Part shown: positions 41,646 to 50,327 of the stretch, piece by piece
Layout: every line of letters begins with the position of its first letter
How positions within the stretch are numbered: position 1 is the first letter of the stretch
NCBI RefSeq assembly: GCF_014212135.1
Contig: NZ_JACJVQ010000006.1
Span: forward strand, 124,001 to 188,000
Source: Cohnella thailandensis
Lineage (GTDB): Bacteria; Bacillota; Bacilli; Paenibacillales; Paenibacillaceae
Length of the DNA stretch: 64,000 nucleotides
Direction: 5' to 3'
Position numbers and translations under genes: made by a program
Notes under the pieces: generated by a model
Seen by the model: only the letters and a program-made list of their open reading frames with translations
The model's database searches: none
Told to the model about the DNA's origin: nothing

Positions 41646-44600
41646 ATGGCCGCGATCAGATTTCTTTTTCCTGAATACCAGCTCGTTGAATTGGTCAGAG
41701 AGAAAGGATTCATCGCAAAGAAGAAAGCCCCTCCTGCACGCGCATTCAATAAAATGCCAGTGCAGCAGCCTCTTTATGAGGAACCGAGACCGGAAAGTAA
41801 TTCTGTTATGTATACAGAGAAGAATTACCAGCGAGTGGAAAACGGCTATAAGGTACAGGAACGGAAATCTCTGTCTCCCGAGGAGTTGGATCATCAGTTC
41901 CGGGAAGTGGAGAGAAGCCTGAAACAGAAAGTGATCGGGCAACAAGCGTTTATCGAAGATTTGGTTGCGGGATATAAAGAAGGATATATGAACGAACAGC
42001 CCAATAAAGCAAGAAATGTCATTCTGCTCGCGGGAGCACCGGGGACAGGCAAGAAAACGGCTTTGGAATGGTTAGTCAGAGAGATGTATACATACGGGCT
42101 GGCCGACTGGCCGCAAATAACGGAGATTGATCTAAAGCGCTACGAGGCGGATGAGATATCGGGGAATTTTATCAACGATATGGCTGCGGCTTTCCAGGAC
42201 CCGGAAGGAACCGTGCTGTTTCGGGGAATCAAGGAAGCGGACCCGGCAATCGTCAACCTGGTCTCCCGTCTTGCCGCGGAAGGCAGCTTCCGAACCAAAG
42301 AAGGGGTTCGCATTAGTGCGGCGGACTATTTCCTTCTATTCTATATCGATGAACCTGTGGAAAGAGGGAACGATTACGGGCAGCTTTCTCCAGAGCTGGA
42401 AAGACATTTACCCGTTTCTATTCTGCAGACGGCTCGAACGGCCGCAATCTCTTCTTTGCTAGATCGGGAGACGATGAGGCGGATCGCCGAAGAATTGCTG
42501 GGACAAGCGGTAGAAGAGCTGACCAGGGGGATGAAGACAAAGCTTGTCATTCATCCTTCTGTTTATGAGGCTTTAGCCGAGATGGCGGAAACGAACAAAA
42601 CATTCGGCGAGGCCGTTCAGCATTGGATCGAAACGGAGCTTACGCTCGCATTATCCGGTTTGCGGGCCCGGAACGAGATCGGGGCACACGAAACGGTACG
42701 TATCCGGTTTAAAGACGATTCCTTTTTCATCGAATCCAATACGCTTGAAGTTCCTATTAAAGCGCGGTCGTTCGCTCGTCAGGAGACGATTGACGATGTT
42801 TTGAACGAGCTAAACGGGTTAACGGGCCTGGAGTCCGTAAAAACGTTTGTCCATGAGCTAATCGAGACGGTTCAGGTCAACAAGTTAAGGGGCAGGGAAG
42901 GCGAAAATGCGATGGCGATGTCTCTCCATATGGTGTTCACGGGCAATCCCGGAACGGGGAAAACGACAGTCGCCCGCCTTATCGGCCGGATCCTGAAAGC
43001 ATTGGGGCTGCTCCCGCAAGGCCAACTGATCGAAGTGACAAGGCAGGAGCTCGTAGGGCAATATGTCGGCTCAACGGCTCCGAAAACGATGGCCAAGGTT
43101 ACCGAGGCATTGGGAGGCGTATTGTTCATCGACGAAGCTTATACGCTCGCTCGCCATGATCACGATACGTTCGGCGTCGAAGCGATCGACACCATTGTTA
43201 AAGCAATGGAGGATCATCGGGACAATCTGGTAGTTGTTCTGGCAGGATACACGCAAGAGATGGAAACCTTCCTGCGGTCGAATCCCGGCTTGCGGTCTAG
43301 GTTCCCGTTCATCGTGGAATTCCCGGACTATAAAGCGGCGGATATGCTGGATATCATGATCGCGATGGCGAATAAGAACGGTTTTCAAATCGAGGCAGCA
43401 GCCAATGAAGGTTTACTGGAGCTGTTCGAGCAAAAGCAAATACCGGGCCGAAATGACAGCGGCAACGGCCGGCTTGTCCGTAATTTATTCGAAGAGGCGG
43501 TACGCAAGCAGGCGACTCGGATAAGAGGAAAGAAGTCCGAGAGACCAAGCGAAGGCGACTTGCAGTTATTAATCCGAGCGGACTTTGGAATCGGAGAAAA
43601 AGAAGCATTCAATATCGAGAATGAGCTTGCCGGTATCGTGGGGCTGGAGAAAGTCAAAGTATTCGTCCGAACCTTGGAGAAGCAACTGATCGTGGACCGA
43701 AGGCGTAAAGAAGCCGGCATTCAGGTCGATACGGGGCAGACGCTCAATATGATTTTTTCGGGAAATCCCGGTACGGGCAAGACAATGATGGCGCGGCTGC
43801 TGGCCGGAATGCTCCGTTCAATGGGATATTTGAAAAAAGGACATTTGATTGAGGTGGATCGATCCGATCTTGTGGCGGAGTACGTAGGCCAGACGGCTAA
43901 TAAGACCAAGCTGGTTGTCGAATCGGCTCTTGGCGGCGTGCTCTTTATCGATGAAGCCTATGCCCTTGCTCAGGATGGCGTGCAGGGTGGAGGCTTCGGC
44001 AAAGAGGCGATCGACACGCTCGTACGCCTCATTGAGCTTCACAAAGATAATTTGGTCGTCATTTTGGCTGGTTACACGGAAGATATGATCCGGTTCGCCC
44101 AAGTCAATCCGGGTATATCCTCGAGATTTCCGCTTCAGATCGAATTTCCCGATTACACGCCTACGGAGATGCAGCAAATCGCCTCTGTTATGGTGAAGGC
44201 GCGCGGATTTGTTCTGGCTTCAGAGGTTTCGGATTCGCTCGTTCCTTATTTTAACGAGAAACAAATACCCGGGAAAAAGGACGGAGGCAATGCCCGGCTT
44301 GTCCGGAATACGCTGGAGCAAGCGATTCGCAAGCAGGCCGAACGGTTGGCGGATCGCCCCGATATTGCGGCGGAGAAGTTAAATGAGCTCATTGCGGAGG
44401 ACTTTGGACTGTCGGCGGATGCAGCGTCTTCCGGCAATTCGGCGAACGCTCTGGAAGCGCTGGATTCCGTAGTCGGTCTATCCTCGGTCAAGGAATTTGT
44501 AAGGAGCCTTTCCGCACAAATCGAGGTGGCAAAGCGACGTGAAGAGATGGGACTCCCGAAGGCTTCCGCGCAGGCGCTTCATTTGGTGTTTAAAGGAAAC

Positions 44601-45227
44601 CCGGGAACCGGCAAAACGACGATTGCCCGCATACTGGCCAAACGTTTCAATGAACTGGGCGTGATCAAGGCCGACACCTTGGTAGAAACCGATCGTTCCG
44701 GTCTGGTTGCCGGTTATGTAGGACAAACCGCACTGAAGACCAAAGAGGTTGTCGATCGCGCGCTCGGCGGGGTTTTGTTTGTGGACGAGGCCTATTCATT
44801 GGCGGAAGGCGATCAGTTCGGACAAGAAGCGATCGACACCCTCGTCAAAGCCATGGACGATTACCGCGACAGGCTCATCGTGATATTAGCCGGCTACGAC
44901 GAAGATATGGAGCGGTTTCTGAACAGCAATGCCGGACTCCGTTCTCGGTTCCCCAATATCATTGCTTTCCCCGATTATACGGCGGAAGAAATGCTGCAAA
45001 TATCGCATTTGATAGCAAAGGGACAAGGCTATGCGATCACCCGAGAGGCCGAAATCGCATTGCGCTCCATTCTGGAGACCTATGCGGGGGATATTACGGC
45101 AGGCAATGGACGACTGGTCCGAAATTTGGTCGAGAAGGCGATTAGAAGCCATGCTTTGCGCATAAGCGGCAAGGCCAACGCTACGGCAGAAGAGCTCTCT
45201 ACCTTAAACGCTGAAGACTTTGAATGA
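41646..45227 (+). CDS. Multi-domain AAA+ ATPase: one Clp-like and three CbbX/SpoVK-like modules
   Basis: This 1193-residue protein begins with a basic tail, then a Clp-like AAA module (Walker A GAPGTGKKT near residue 129). Three CbbX/SpoVK-type AAA modules follow, with Walker A GNPGTGKT at residues 433, 706 and 984, about 275 apart. Each has GGVLFIDEAY or GGVLFVDEAY as Walker B and an NxGxxSRFP arginine-finger segment. The first module has weaker Walker B and arginine-finger features and may be inactive. ATG 41646 follows GAGGAA; ATG 41622 lies inside the upstream repeat and is an alternative. It heads a three-gene operon with two membrane proteins. The role is unknown; the family remodels protein complexes. 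Confidence 0.85.
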   Translation: MAAIRFLFPEYQLVELVREKGFIAKKKAPPARAFNKMPVQQPLYEEPRPESNSVMYTEKNYQRVENGYKVQERKSLSPEELDHQFREVERSLKQKVIGQQAFIEDLVAGYKEGYMNEQPNKARNVILLAGAPGTGKKTALEWLVREMYTYGLADWPQITEIDLKRYEADEISGNFINDMAAAFQDPEGTVLFRGIKEADPAIVNLVSRLAAEGSFRTKEGVRISAADYFLLFYIDEPVERGNDYGQLSPELERHLPVSILQTARTAAISSLLDRETMRRIAEELLGQAVEELTRGMKTKLVIHPSVYEALAEMAETNKTFGEAVQHWIETELTLALSGLRARNEIGAHETVRIRFKDDSFFIESNTLEVPIKARSFARQETIDDVLNELNGLTGLESVKTFVHELIETVQVNKLRGREGENAMAMSLHMVFTGNPGTGKTTVARLIGRILKALGLLPQGQLIEVTRQELVGQYVGSTAPKTMAKVTEALGGVLFIDEAYTLARHDHDTFGVEAIDTIVKAMEDHRDNLVVVLAGYTQEMETFLRSNPGLRSRFPFIVEFPDYKAADMLDIMIAMANKNGFQIEAAANEGLLELFEQKQIPGRNDSGNGRLVRNLFEEAVRKQATRIRGKKSERPSEGDLQLLIRADFGIGEKEAFNIENELAGIVGLEKVKVFVRTLEKQLIVDRRRKEAGIQVDTGQTLNMIFSGNPGTGKTMMARLLAGMLRSMGYLKKGHLIEVDRSDLVAEYVGQTANKTKLVVESALGGVLFIDEAYALAQDGVQGGGFGKEAIDTLVRLIELHKDNLVVILAGYTEDMIRFAQVNPGISSRFPLQIEFPDYTPTEMQQIASVMVKARGFVLASEVSDSLVPYFNEKQIPGKKDGGNARLVRNTLEQAIRKQAERLADRPDIAAEKLNELIAEDFGLSADAASSGNSANALEALDSVVGLSSVKEFVRSLSAQIEVAKRREEMGLPKASAQALHLVFKGNPGTGKTTIARILAKRFNELGVIKADTLVETDRSGLVAGYVGQTALKTKEVVDRALGGVLFVDEAYSLAEGDQFGQEAIDTLVKAMDDYRDRLIVILAGYDEDMERFLNSNAGLRSRFPNIIAFPDYTAEEMLQISHLIAKGQGYAITREAEIALRSILETYAGDITAGNGRLVRNLVEKAIRSHALRISGKANATAEELSTLNAEDFE

Positions 45228-45244
45228 TAGATGGAGGTGATGTC

Positions 45245-45676
45245 ATGAACGTCCTGAAGTGGTTTTTCATTATTCTGTTGTATCCGATCATGTTCGTAAT
45301 GATGGTTTTAACGCTTATTATGCCCTTCATGGCGTACGACGATCTCAAGAATGTTCTCACGTACGAGGTTCCGTCCAGTGGCAGCACCCTTACTATGGTA
45401 GGCTTTTGCAGCTTCTTCATTTATCTGGCCATGAAAAGCAAATGGCTGGGAATGCCTTATCGTAAAATTACGATCCTGCTTCCGATGCTGCAAATGATTA
45501 TCTACACCAGCCTGGCTCTGGCGATAGGCGGCACGATTCTTAATAAGTGGGCCGACCAGGCAATGTTTTCCAAGGGTACAGCCATTGCGCTTGCCCTGCT
45601 TGCTTTTGTGGCCATCCGATTGTTCTTGTCGTTCCTGTATTGGAAGAACCCGATTGCTCAGCGGAAAAGCCAATAG
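45245..45676 (+). CDS. Four-helix membrane protein of the AAA+ operon
   Basis: This 143-residue protein has four hydrophobic segments: FFIILLYPIMFVMMVLTLIM, TMVGFCSFFIYLAMKSKW, ITILLPMLQMIIYTSLALAI and AIALALLAFVAIRLFLSFLY. The ends are basic. ATG 45245 is placed by an ideal GGAGGTGAT and lies 18 bases after the AAA+ stop. I do not recognise a family. With the AAA+ protein before it and an anchored protein after it, it may form a membrane platform. Confidence 0.75.
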   Translation: MNVLKWFFIILLYPIMFVMMVLTLIMPFMAYDDLKNVLTYEVPSSGSTLTMVGFCSFFIYLAMKSKWLGMPYRKITILLPMLQMIIYTSLALAIGGTILNKWADQAMFSKGTAIALALLAFVAIRLFLSFLYWKNPIAQRKSQ

Positions 45677-45698
45677 ATGAAAAGGGAGGAGAAGCAGA

Positions 45699-46331
45699 GT
45701 GGATTCTTACCGACAAAACAAAAAAAAGCCGCGGTCCTACGCTCGAAACGAAGTGGAGTCCCGACCAACCGAGACCGAAGACGCTTCCTTGGAATATTCC
45801 GAGGAAGCCGCCAGCCAGCCATCATCCGCTGTCAAGATAAAAGACAAACATCGATTCTGGATCGGATTTACGGCGCTGATTACAATAGGATTAGCCTTTT
45901 TTACGCACACTTCCACCGGCCGCGTTGATGATGTCAAGTCAAATGGGATCGGCAAAGGAATGGAAGCGGGCATCCGGCTGGCCGCTTCGGATGATTCGGC
46001 GAATCTTATGGCCAGAGACTTCGAAATCGAGATGAAGACAAATGGGAAAACCAAGACCAGCCGCATGCTGATTTGGGATTTCGCCGCGGAAGACGGCGAT
46101 GTCGTGACGATAAAAGTTGACGGAAATATCCTGCAATCGAACATAGGCATTATGAACAAGCCGGTGGCGATTGACGTTCCGATTCCCAGCGTGGTCGAAA
46201 TTGTCGGGATCAAGGATGGCGGCGGCGGGATTACATACGGGGTTAAGTTCCCGGGAGCCGTTAAAAACAGCGCTTATTTCAATGCGGCGCCGGTAAATTC
46301 CTCTAACGCCTATAAGCTAACCGGCCAGTAG
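45699..46331 (+). CDS. Membrane-anchored beta-rich protein of the AAA+ operon
   Basis: This 210-residue protein starts at GTG 45699 after GGGAGGAGA. It has a charged, low-complexity cytoplasmic tail (residues 1-47), one helix (FWIGFTALITIGLAFFTH) and an outer part rich in beta strands (MLIWDFAAEDGDVVTIKVDG, IDVPIPSVVEIVGIKDGGGG, ITYGVKFPGAVKNSAYFNAA). I have no firm family name for this domain; its glycine-rich DGGGGITYGV turn is distinctive. The operon position suggests a partner or substrate of the AAA+ machine. Confidence 0.7.
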   Translation: MDSYRQNKKKPRSYARNEVESRPTETEDASLEYSEEAASQPSSAVKIKDKHRFWIGFTALITIGLAFFTHTSTGRVDDVKSNGIGKGMEAGIRLAASDDSANLMARDFEIEMKTNGKTKTSRMLIWDFAAEDGDVVTIKVDGNILQSNIGIMNKPVAIDVPIPSVVEIVGIKDGGGGITYGVKFPGAVKNSAYFNAAPVNSSNAYKLTGQ

Positions 46332-46371
46332 GAGGGGCTAGCACCTGCTTGGAATTATACATATATGTGCT

Positions 46372-46394
46372 AAAGGCACCTGAGAGGGTGCCTT
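46372..46394. terminator. GGCACC-type bidirectional terminator
   Basis: AAAGGCACC-TGAGA-GGGTGCCTTT lies between the AAA+ operon and the convergent SDR gene. T tracts occur in both directions. Confidence 0.85.
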
Positions 46395-46406
46395 TCAATT
46401 TACCTC

Positions 46407-47162
46407 TTACCCCCGGGCCATCGCATTCGCGAGGGCATCCGGAAAGTATTTCCCCGCAAAGCGCAAAAATTTGGAGAAGCCCGGAACGATCCTCTTCTTG
46501 TTGTGCTCCATTCCCTGGATCCCATGCTTCACGAGCGTATTCAGGCTCATGCTGGGAATGCCGCCGCCGCCATGCACGTCCGATTGAAGATTGGTTTCCG
46601 CAACGAGGGGCGGAACAAGCTCCATAACATGAATGTTTTTGCCCGATTTCTTGAGTTGGATTCGCAGCGCGTCGGTAAACATATGCACTCCTGCTTTTGT
46701 AGCCGAATAAACGGGATGAAGGGGCGAAGTGACGTAGGAGAGACCGGAGCTTACGGTTACGATCATGGCCTCGTCTTGTCGGGCCAATTGCGGGAGCAGC
46801 GCTTCCGTCATCCAGATGGTCCCGTTTAAGTTCGTTGCAACCTCTGCGGTCGTTCGCTCCAAGTCGAGAGTATCGTCCATCAATTCGAATGCTCGCATAA
46901 TACCTGCCGAGTTGAACAAGATCGAGGTTTCCGGGTAGCGGTCACGAATGATTGCGGCCATTTCACGAACGGAGTTCGCATCGGAGACGTCGCCTTGCAG
47001 CCCGATGAGTCCCTTATGTTTGGTTGTCGCTTGATCGAGGGTTGCTTGATTCCGACCGATGACGATGACATTATTGCCGCGGTTCAATAAGTTCAAGGCG
47101 AATGCAAGGCCGATGCCCGAAGTGCCGCCCGTAACGACGATTGTGCGATTTGAAAGCTTCAT
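46407..47162 (-). CDS. SDR family oxidoreductase (DltE-like)
   Basis: This 251-residue short-chain dehydrogenase has TGGTSGIG (residues 11-18), FNSAGI, the catalytic Ser in VTVSSGLSYV and YSATKAG for YxxxK, and a C-terminal region like the DltE/YkvO group (SLNTLVKHGIQGMEHNKKRI). ATG 47162 follows AAAGGGAGTGA. It is divergent from the TetR at 47277 with two operator-like repeats in the 114-base gap, and is probably repressed by it. Confidence 0.87.
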   Translation of the reverse strand: MKLSNRTIVVTGGTSGIGLAFALNLLNRGNNVIVIGRNQATLDQATTKHKGLIGLQGDVSDANSVREMAAIIRDRYPETSILFNSAGIMRAFELMDDTLDLERTTAEVATNLNGTIWMTEALLPQLARQDEAMIVTVSSGLSYVTSPLHPVYSATKAGVHMFTDALRIQLKKSGKNIHVMELVPPLVAETNLQSDVHGGGGIPSMSLNTLVKHGIQGMEHNKKRIVPGFSKFLRFAGKYFPDALANAMARG

Positions 47163-47199
47163 GAAAAAATCACTCCCTTTAAGTTACGTTTTTTTAATT

Positions 47200-47270
47200 T
47201 TGTAACTTGAGCTTACAAGGAGAAGTTACAAAAGTCAACAGTTGTAACCGAGGGTTGCAAAACGTATAAT
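47200..47270. promoter_or_regulatory. TetR operators and promoter for a leaderless TetR mRNA
   Basis: TTGTAA-N7-TTACAA (47200-47218) and GTTACAA-N10-TTGTAAC (47225-47248) are operator-like repeats. The second overlaps the -35 TTGTAA (47242-47247), which is followed after 17 bases by TATAAT (47265-47270). The TetR ATG is at 47277, so transcription would begin at or beside the start codon. Confidence 0.72.
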
Positions 47271-47276
47271 AAATCC

Positions 47277-47825
47277 ATGAAAAATCTAAGCAGAGAACTC
47301 ATTTTGGAAACCGCGCATCGAATGGTCGTCGAACAAGGGATGGAGAAAGTGAATCTGTCTAAAGTCGGCTCTGAGCTGGGGACGACTCACGCTGCGATCT
47401 ACAAGTATTTTTCGGGTAAAGAAGAGCTGTGGACCGAGCTTGCGTTGTCGTGGCTGGACCGCGAACTGTCGAGCATTTTTCCATTTGATACGGACAAATA
47501 CTCGTCAACGAAGGACAGCGTGCACGACTGGCTATGGATATTAAGTCGATCGAAATATGAAGCTTATATGCGCGAGCCGGAGATGTTTAAGCTGTATACG
47601 GCCTATATCGATAGGAATCCGGCGGTACTTGCTCGGCACATCGGCGATCTGGTGGGCAGCTTAAGGGCAGCGAGCGGCATTGAGGACGTTGGGCGTCTGC
47701 AAGCTATTTTGCTGGCTTTTTCTTATTTCTCCGCGCCGGCTTATGCAGACAATTGGCTGCGGATTGACTTCAAAGCAGAGTTCGAAGCGGTCTGGAAGCT
47801 GATCGAAGCGGGGATTGCGGGATAG
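47277..47825 (+). CDS. TetR family transcriptional regulator
   Basis: This 182-residue repressor has a helix-turn-helix (VNLSKVGSELGTTHAAIYKY then FSGKEELWTELALSWLDREL) and a YbiH/WHG-type ligand domain. No ribosome site precedes ATG 47277, and a TATAAT box ends 6 bases ahead, so a leaderless transcript is likely. It is divergent from the SDR at 47162 and shares the gap operators with it. Confidence 0.86.
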   Translation: MKNLSRELILETAHRMVVEQGMEKVNLSKVGSELGTTHAAIYKYFSGKEELWTELALSWLDRELSSIFPFDTDKYSSTKDSVHDWLWILSRSKYEAYMREPEMFKLYTAYIDRNPAVLARHIGDLVGSLRAASGIEDVGRLQAILLAFSYFSAPAYADNWLRIDFKAEFEAVWKLIEAGIAG

Positions 47826-47850
47826 TCGCATCATTAAGAAGAACTCAAAC

Positions 47851-47892
47851 AAAGACGACACCCCCCCGGTCATCGGGACAGGTGTCGTCTTT
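47851..47892. terminator. Bidirectional terminator
   Basis: AAAGACGACACC (47851-47862) pairs perfectly with GGTGTCGTCTTT (47881-47892) between convergent genes. Confidence 0.82.
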
Positions 47893-47916
47893 GCGCGTTG
47901 CGCGATTCTGGATCTT

Positions 47917-48288
47917 CTAGGAGAAGTGCGGGTAGCTGCTCAAGTAATCTAGCGAGCCGCCGTAAGAATATTTGATAAGATACGTGCCTTGCGTAAACGT
48001 AGTATTGAAATTAATGGTATAGCTGACGGTCGTCGGATTGCTGAAGATGTTCGACCGGCTGCTCTCGACCAGCGTCTGCGTGCCGTTCTCGACGCGGTAG
48101 ACATCCGCGAAGATGACCCCGGCGCCCATCGAACCGCTGAAGGATGCCGTTCCGGTAATCGTCAGAGTTCCCTGTCCCGTAATGGTATCCGTTGAGGAGA
48201 GCGGGGTTGGATCGGCGCTTGCGGCCGAAGCGAACATAAGCAGCATCACGACAGATAGCATGAGTACGACTAACTTCTTCGACTTCAT
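47917..48288 (-). CDS. Small secreted protein, unknown function
   Basis: This 123-residue protein has a clear signal peptide (MKSKKLVVLMLSVVMLLMFA, cleavage near ASA-DP). The mature part of about 97 residues is rich in Thr, Ser and Gly with alternating beta pattern (TDTITGQGTLTITGTASFSG, TVSYTINFNTTFTQGTYLIK). It has no cysteine. ATG 48288 follows AAAGGAGGGA. The leader holds a long stem (48316-48377). I recognise no family; it may be an extracellular or matrix beta-sandwich protein. Confidence 0.75.
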   Translation of the reverse strand: MKSKKLVVLMLSVVMLLMFASAASADPTPLSSTDTITGQGTLTITGTASFSGSMGAGVIFADVYRVENGTQTLVESSRSNIFSNPTTVSYTINFNTTFTQGTYLIKYSYGGSLDYLSSYPHFS

Positions 48289-48315
48289 TAATATCCCTCC
48301 TTTCGCACGTGAAAT

Positions 48316-48377
48316 GGCAGAAGGGTATCATGATTCAAGAATGTCGGCTTGCTTCCAAGGGCTTGTACCCTTCTGCC
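48316..48377 (-). promoter_or_regulatory. 5'-end stem-loop in the leader of the secreted-protein gene
   Basis: GGCAGAAGGGTA and TACCCTTCTGCC, perfect 12-base arms around a 38-base loop, lie 28 bases upstream of the start. Read leftward, TATACT stands just ahead of the stem, so the mRNA would begin almost with the stem. That is the layout of a stabilising 5' stem, or of a small regulatory leader. The rest of 48289-48632 is AT-rich. Confidence 0.55.
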
Positions 48378-48558
48378 GCCAGTATAACATGACGTACCAA
48401 TAAATGGAATCTATATTTTGATCGTTTTACCTCATATTTGGAAAAAATCGAGGTCCGTAGAGAAGTTGTAGCGTTTTGCGAGGAGCTTGTAGAGGTATAG
48501 GGCAAATCAAAGTGAAATGTAATAAGTAACGACAAATTTCAAAAATTTTTTTTTGGGA

Positions 48559-48585
48559 TGTAGAAATCGGAATTTTCGATACGAC
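48559..48585 (+). promoter_or_regulatory. Candidate ECF42-type promoter
   Basis: TGTAGA (48559-48564), 17 bases, then CGAC (48582-48585) is one base from the TGTCGA-CGWC motif recalled for ECF42 sigma factors. It lies 47 bases before the YCII gene. The assignment is tentative. Confidence 0.35.
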
Positions 48586-48632
48586 ATCATAATGAAACCA
48601 AATTCCAATAAAGTTAAAGGAGGAGTTTTTGC

Positions 48633-48980
48633 ATGAGTTACACATTGATGTTTTACGAGAGTCAGGAGGACTTCGCGGCCAGAACGGACCCAGCTAGGCA
48701 GCAAGAATACTTGGCGGGCTGGATGCATTATGCGCATGCTCTGCGGGAAGCCGGAATCGTGGTGTTCGGTTCTGGTCTTTACGCGCCGGAGACAGCGGCC
48801 ACGATGAAGCGCCGAGGCGGCGAGATGGCGGTTCAGGACGGTCCGTTTCCGGAGACGAAGGAGCAGCTCGGCGGGATATTCGTCATTGACGTGCCGGACC
48901 TGGATACGGCATTGGAGTGGGCTGCCCGAGGGCCGGTCGATACGGTCGAGGTCAGACAGAACCTTCCGGCGTTAAAGTAA
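48633..48980 (+). CDS. YCII-related (DGPF) protein
   Basis: This 115-residue ferredoxin-like-fold protein (MSYTLMFYESQEDFAARTDP, EYLAGWMHYAHALREAGIVV) has the namesake DGPF motif in AVQDGPFPETKEQLGGIFVI. ATG 48633 follows AAAGGAGGAG. It is paired by 7 bases with an ECF42 sigma gene, the usual partner of DGPF proteins, and is probably its main target. The biochemical role of DGPF proteins is not established. Confidence 0.9.
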   Translation: MSYTLMFYESQEDFAARTDPARQQEYLAGWMHYAHALREAGIVVFGSGLYAPETAATMKRRGGEMAVQDGPFPETKEQLGGIFVIDVPDLDTALEWAARGPVDTVEVRQNLPALK

Positions 48981-48987
48981 TCGATCG

Positions 48988-50226
48988 ATGGAAACGTATC
49001 GGGTCATTGAAACGACGGCGCGAGATGCTTATGGAAAATTACTGTCGTATTTAGCCGTGAATTGGCGGGATCTGCAGGCCGTTGAGGATGCGATCGGAGA
49101 CGCTTTTCTCGCTGCGCTGGAGACTTGGCCGAAGGTCGGCGTTCCGGACGTTCCTGAAGCATGGCTGATTACGGCTGCCCGTAGAAGGCTTATCGACCGC
49201 GCCCGACGGGCCCGCATCTCCGAAAGCGCGCTGCCGACGCTCCTTGTCATGTCCGAGGATGCGCAGCGCCTGACTTCTTCAAGCGACGCCTTTCCGGACG
49301 AACGGCTTAGAATGATGTTTCTTTGTACGGACCCGGCCATTGATCCCGTGATGCGCACGCCGCTTATGCTGCAGACGGTGCTTGGAATCGATGCCGCTCG
49401 GATTGCGTCCGCCTTCATCATCAAGCCCTCCGCCATGAGCCAGCGTCTGACTCGGATAAAGGCCAAAATCCGCGCCGAACGCCTCGTTTTTGAGATGCCT
49501 GATGACGAAGAAATCCCGGATCGCCTCGACTCCGTTCTGGAGGCCATTTACGCCGCTTACGGAAGCGGGTGGGACGAGGCGGCAGTCGTCGATTCTCCTC
49601 GCGGGAGATTGGCGAAGGAGGCCATTTATTTGGGAAGGCTGCTTCTCCCGTTCGCTCCCCGCGAGCCGGAGGTATACGGCCTGCTGGCGCTCATGCTCCA
49701 CTGCGAGGCTCGCCGCGAAGCTAGACAGGATGAAAAGGGGAACTATGTTCCCCTCTCCGAACAAGATTGCACGCGATGGGACCAGAGTTTGACCATGGAA
49801 GCGGAGCGTTATCTGTATATGGCCTCGCGGGCAGGGAGGATCGGTCGCTTTCAACTCATGGCCGCGATTCAGTCGGTGCATGCCCAACGTTCAAGCTCCG
49901 GGCGAATCGAGTGGAAGGCGATCGCACAGTTATACGAGGGCCTCATTCGAATGCACCCGACTCTCGGGGCGTTGGTCGGTCGAGCCGCCGCCGTCGCGGA
50001 GGCTTATGGAACGGAACGCGGCATGGTTTTGCTGGAAGCCATTCCTTCTACGGAAGTGGTTAACTATCAGCCTTATTGGGCGCTTGCCGGTCATTTGTAC
50101 AAGCAGATGAATCGCAAGGAAGAGGCTCTTTCCGCTTATAGCCATGCTATAGGACTAAGCACGGATGCTTCGGTTCGGCAATTTCTAAGCCGCCAAGCTT
50201 CCGAGATGGAAATGCGGCAGCGATAA
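48988..50226 (+). CDS. ECF42-type sigma factor with C-terminal extension
   Basis: This 412-residue sigma factor has region 2 (LLSYLAVNWRDLQAVEDAIG, DAFLAALETW), region 4 (RTPLMLQTVLGIDAARIASA, FIIKPSAMSQRLTRIKAKIR) and a long helical extension with TPR-like repeats that is the mark of the ECF42 group (YLYMASRAGRIGRFQLMAAI, HLYKQMNRKEEALSAYSHAI). It follows the YCII gene by 7 bases. No anti-sigma factor is adjacent. The extension is thought to control activity in this group. Confidence 0.9.
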   Translation: METYRVIETTARDAYGKLLSYLAVNWRDLQAVEDAIGDAFLAALETWPKVGVPDVPEAWLITAARRRLIDRARRARISESALPTLLVMSEDAQRLTSSSDAFPDERLRMMFLCTDPAIDPVMRTPLMLQTVLGIDAARIASAFIIKPSAMSQRLTRIKAKIRAERLVFEMPDDEEIPDRLDSVLEAIYAAYGSGWDEAAVVDSPRGRLAKEAIYLGRLLLPFAPREPEVYGLLALMLHCEARREARQDEKGNYVPLSEQDCTRWDQSLTMEAERYLYMASRAGRIGRFQLMAAIQSVHAQRSSSGRIEWKAIAQLYEGLIRMHPTLGALVGRAAAVAEAYGTERGMVLLEAIPSTEVVNYQPYWALAGHLYKQMNRKEEALSAYSHAIGLSTDASVRQFLSRQASEMEMRQR

Positions 50227-50327
50227 AGGATTTCCGGAGGCACCGAACCGAATCGATGGCCAGTAGGGGGATGCTCGAAGCTGGTAAATAGGAATCGCCA
50301 CGCTTTCAAGCCGGATAGCCGAGGTTC

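Noticed and set aside
41405..41749. Minus-strand peptide LPIIPPAAQAYFLNSTT seen here and also near 34510-34620
   Set aside because: The match is the 110-bp DNA repeat read backwards. The flanks differ, no start site is present, and frame preservation is only due to the near identity of the repeat.
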